Part shown: positions 11,787-11,828 of the stretch, in pieces
Position numbering within the stretch: the first letter of the stretch is position 1
Layout of the letters: every line of letters starts with the position of its first letter
From: Bacillota bacterium
GTDB lineage: Bacteria; Bacillota; Clostridia; Peptostreptococcales; Anaerovoracaceae
NCBI GenBank assembly: GCA_019420305.1
Contig: JAHZHL010000013.1
Coordinates: 1-11,828 of the forward strand
Direction of reading: 5' to 3'
DNA length: 11,828 bases
Notes under the pieces: generated by a model
Told to the model about the DNA's origin: nothing
The model's input: only the letters and a program-made list of their open reading frames with translations
Databases searched by the model: none
Program-made: the position numbers and the translations under genes

Positions 11787-11828
11787 AATAATTGTGGAAT
11801 TTTTGAGAGAGAAATAAAAAGAGACAGT

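Overview
The window looks like chromosomal DNA of an anaerobic Clostridia, most likely a gut Lachnospiraceae or close relative. The grounds are moderate GC, strong AGGAGG-type ribosome binding sites, clear TTGACA/TATAAT promoters, a strictly anaerobic hybrid cluster protein, a small holin-like toxin, a MarR/ABC/FtsX-type permease operon and a PD-(D/E)XK transposase-family nuclease. There are no tRNA or rRNA genes, no CRISPR array and no intact insertion sequence. No gene-free stretch exceeds about 200 bases.

Layout. 1-300: a candidate type I toxin-antitoxin pair, with a 26-residue hydrophobic holin-like toxin on the minus strand and a short convergent RNA on the plus strand whose terminator stem covers the toxin stop codon. 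358-1107: trmO (tRNA t6A37 methyltransferase) with its own promoter. 1203-1646: a small membrane protein with a C-terminal zinc ribbon. 1637-4564: a nitrosative/redox stress module made of a Crp/Fnr-family regulator (minus), a divergent flavin-binding pyridoxamine-5'-phosphate-oxidase/Nim-like protein, and hcp. 4688-7059: a YfcC/ArcD-type transporter coupled to a DUF2971 protein. 7060-11262 (minus): a MarR regulator, ABC ATPase and FtsX-like permease operon. 11463-11786: a short, probably truncated Rpn/PDDEXK-family nuclease gene behind a strong promoter.

How the parts work together. The most informative regulatory signal is in 2282-3004. Two inverted repeats sharing the core GTTG-N6-CAAC lie upstream of the Nim-like gene and of hcp. 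In both, the repeat centre is exactly 29.5 bases before a -10-like hexamer with no -35 element, which is the geometry of class II Crp/Fnr activation (centre near -41.5). The first repeat also overlaps a plausible promoter of the regulator gene itself. This predicts a local, autoregulated HcpR-like circuit.

The ABC operon is tightly packed: a 4-base ATGA overlap between marR and the ATPase gene, then a 4-base gap to the permease. The permease carries a long extracytoplasmic coiled coil with ten successive leucine-ended heptads. The DUF2971 gene and the permease gene converge with directly abutting stop codons and no visible terminator between them.

Functions are assigned by recognising family motifs by eye. 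Promoters, operators and RNA are predictions from sequence pattern only.
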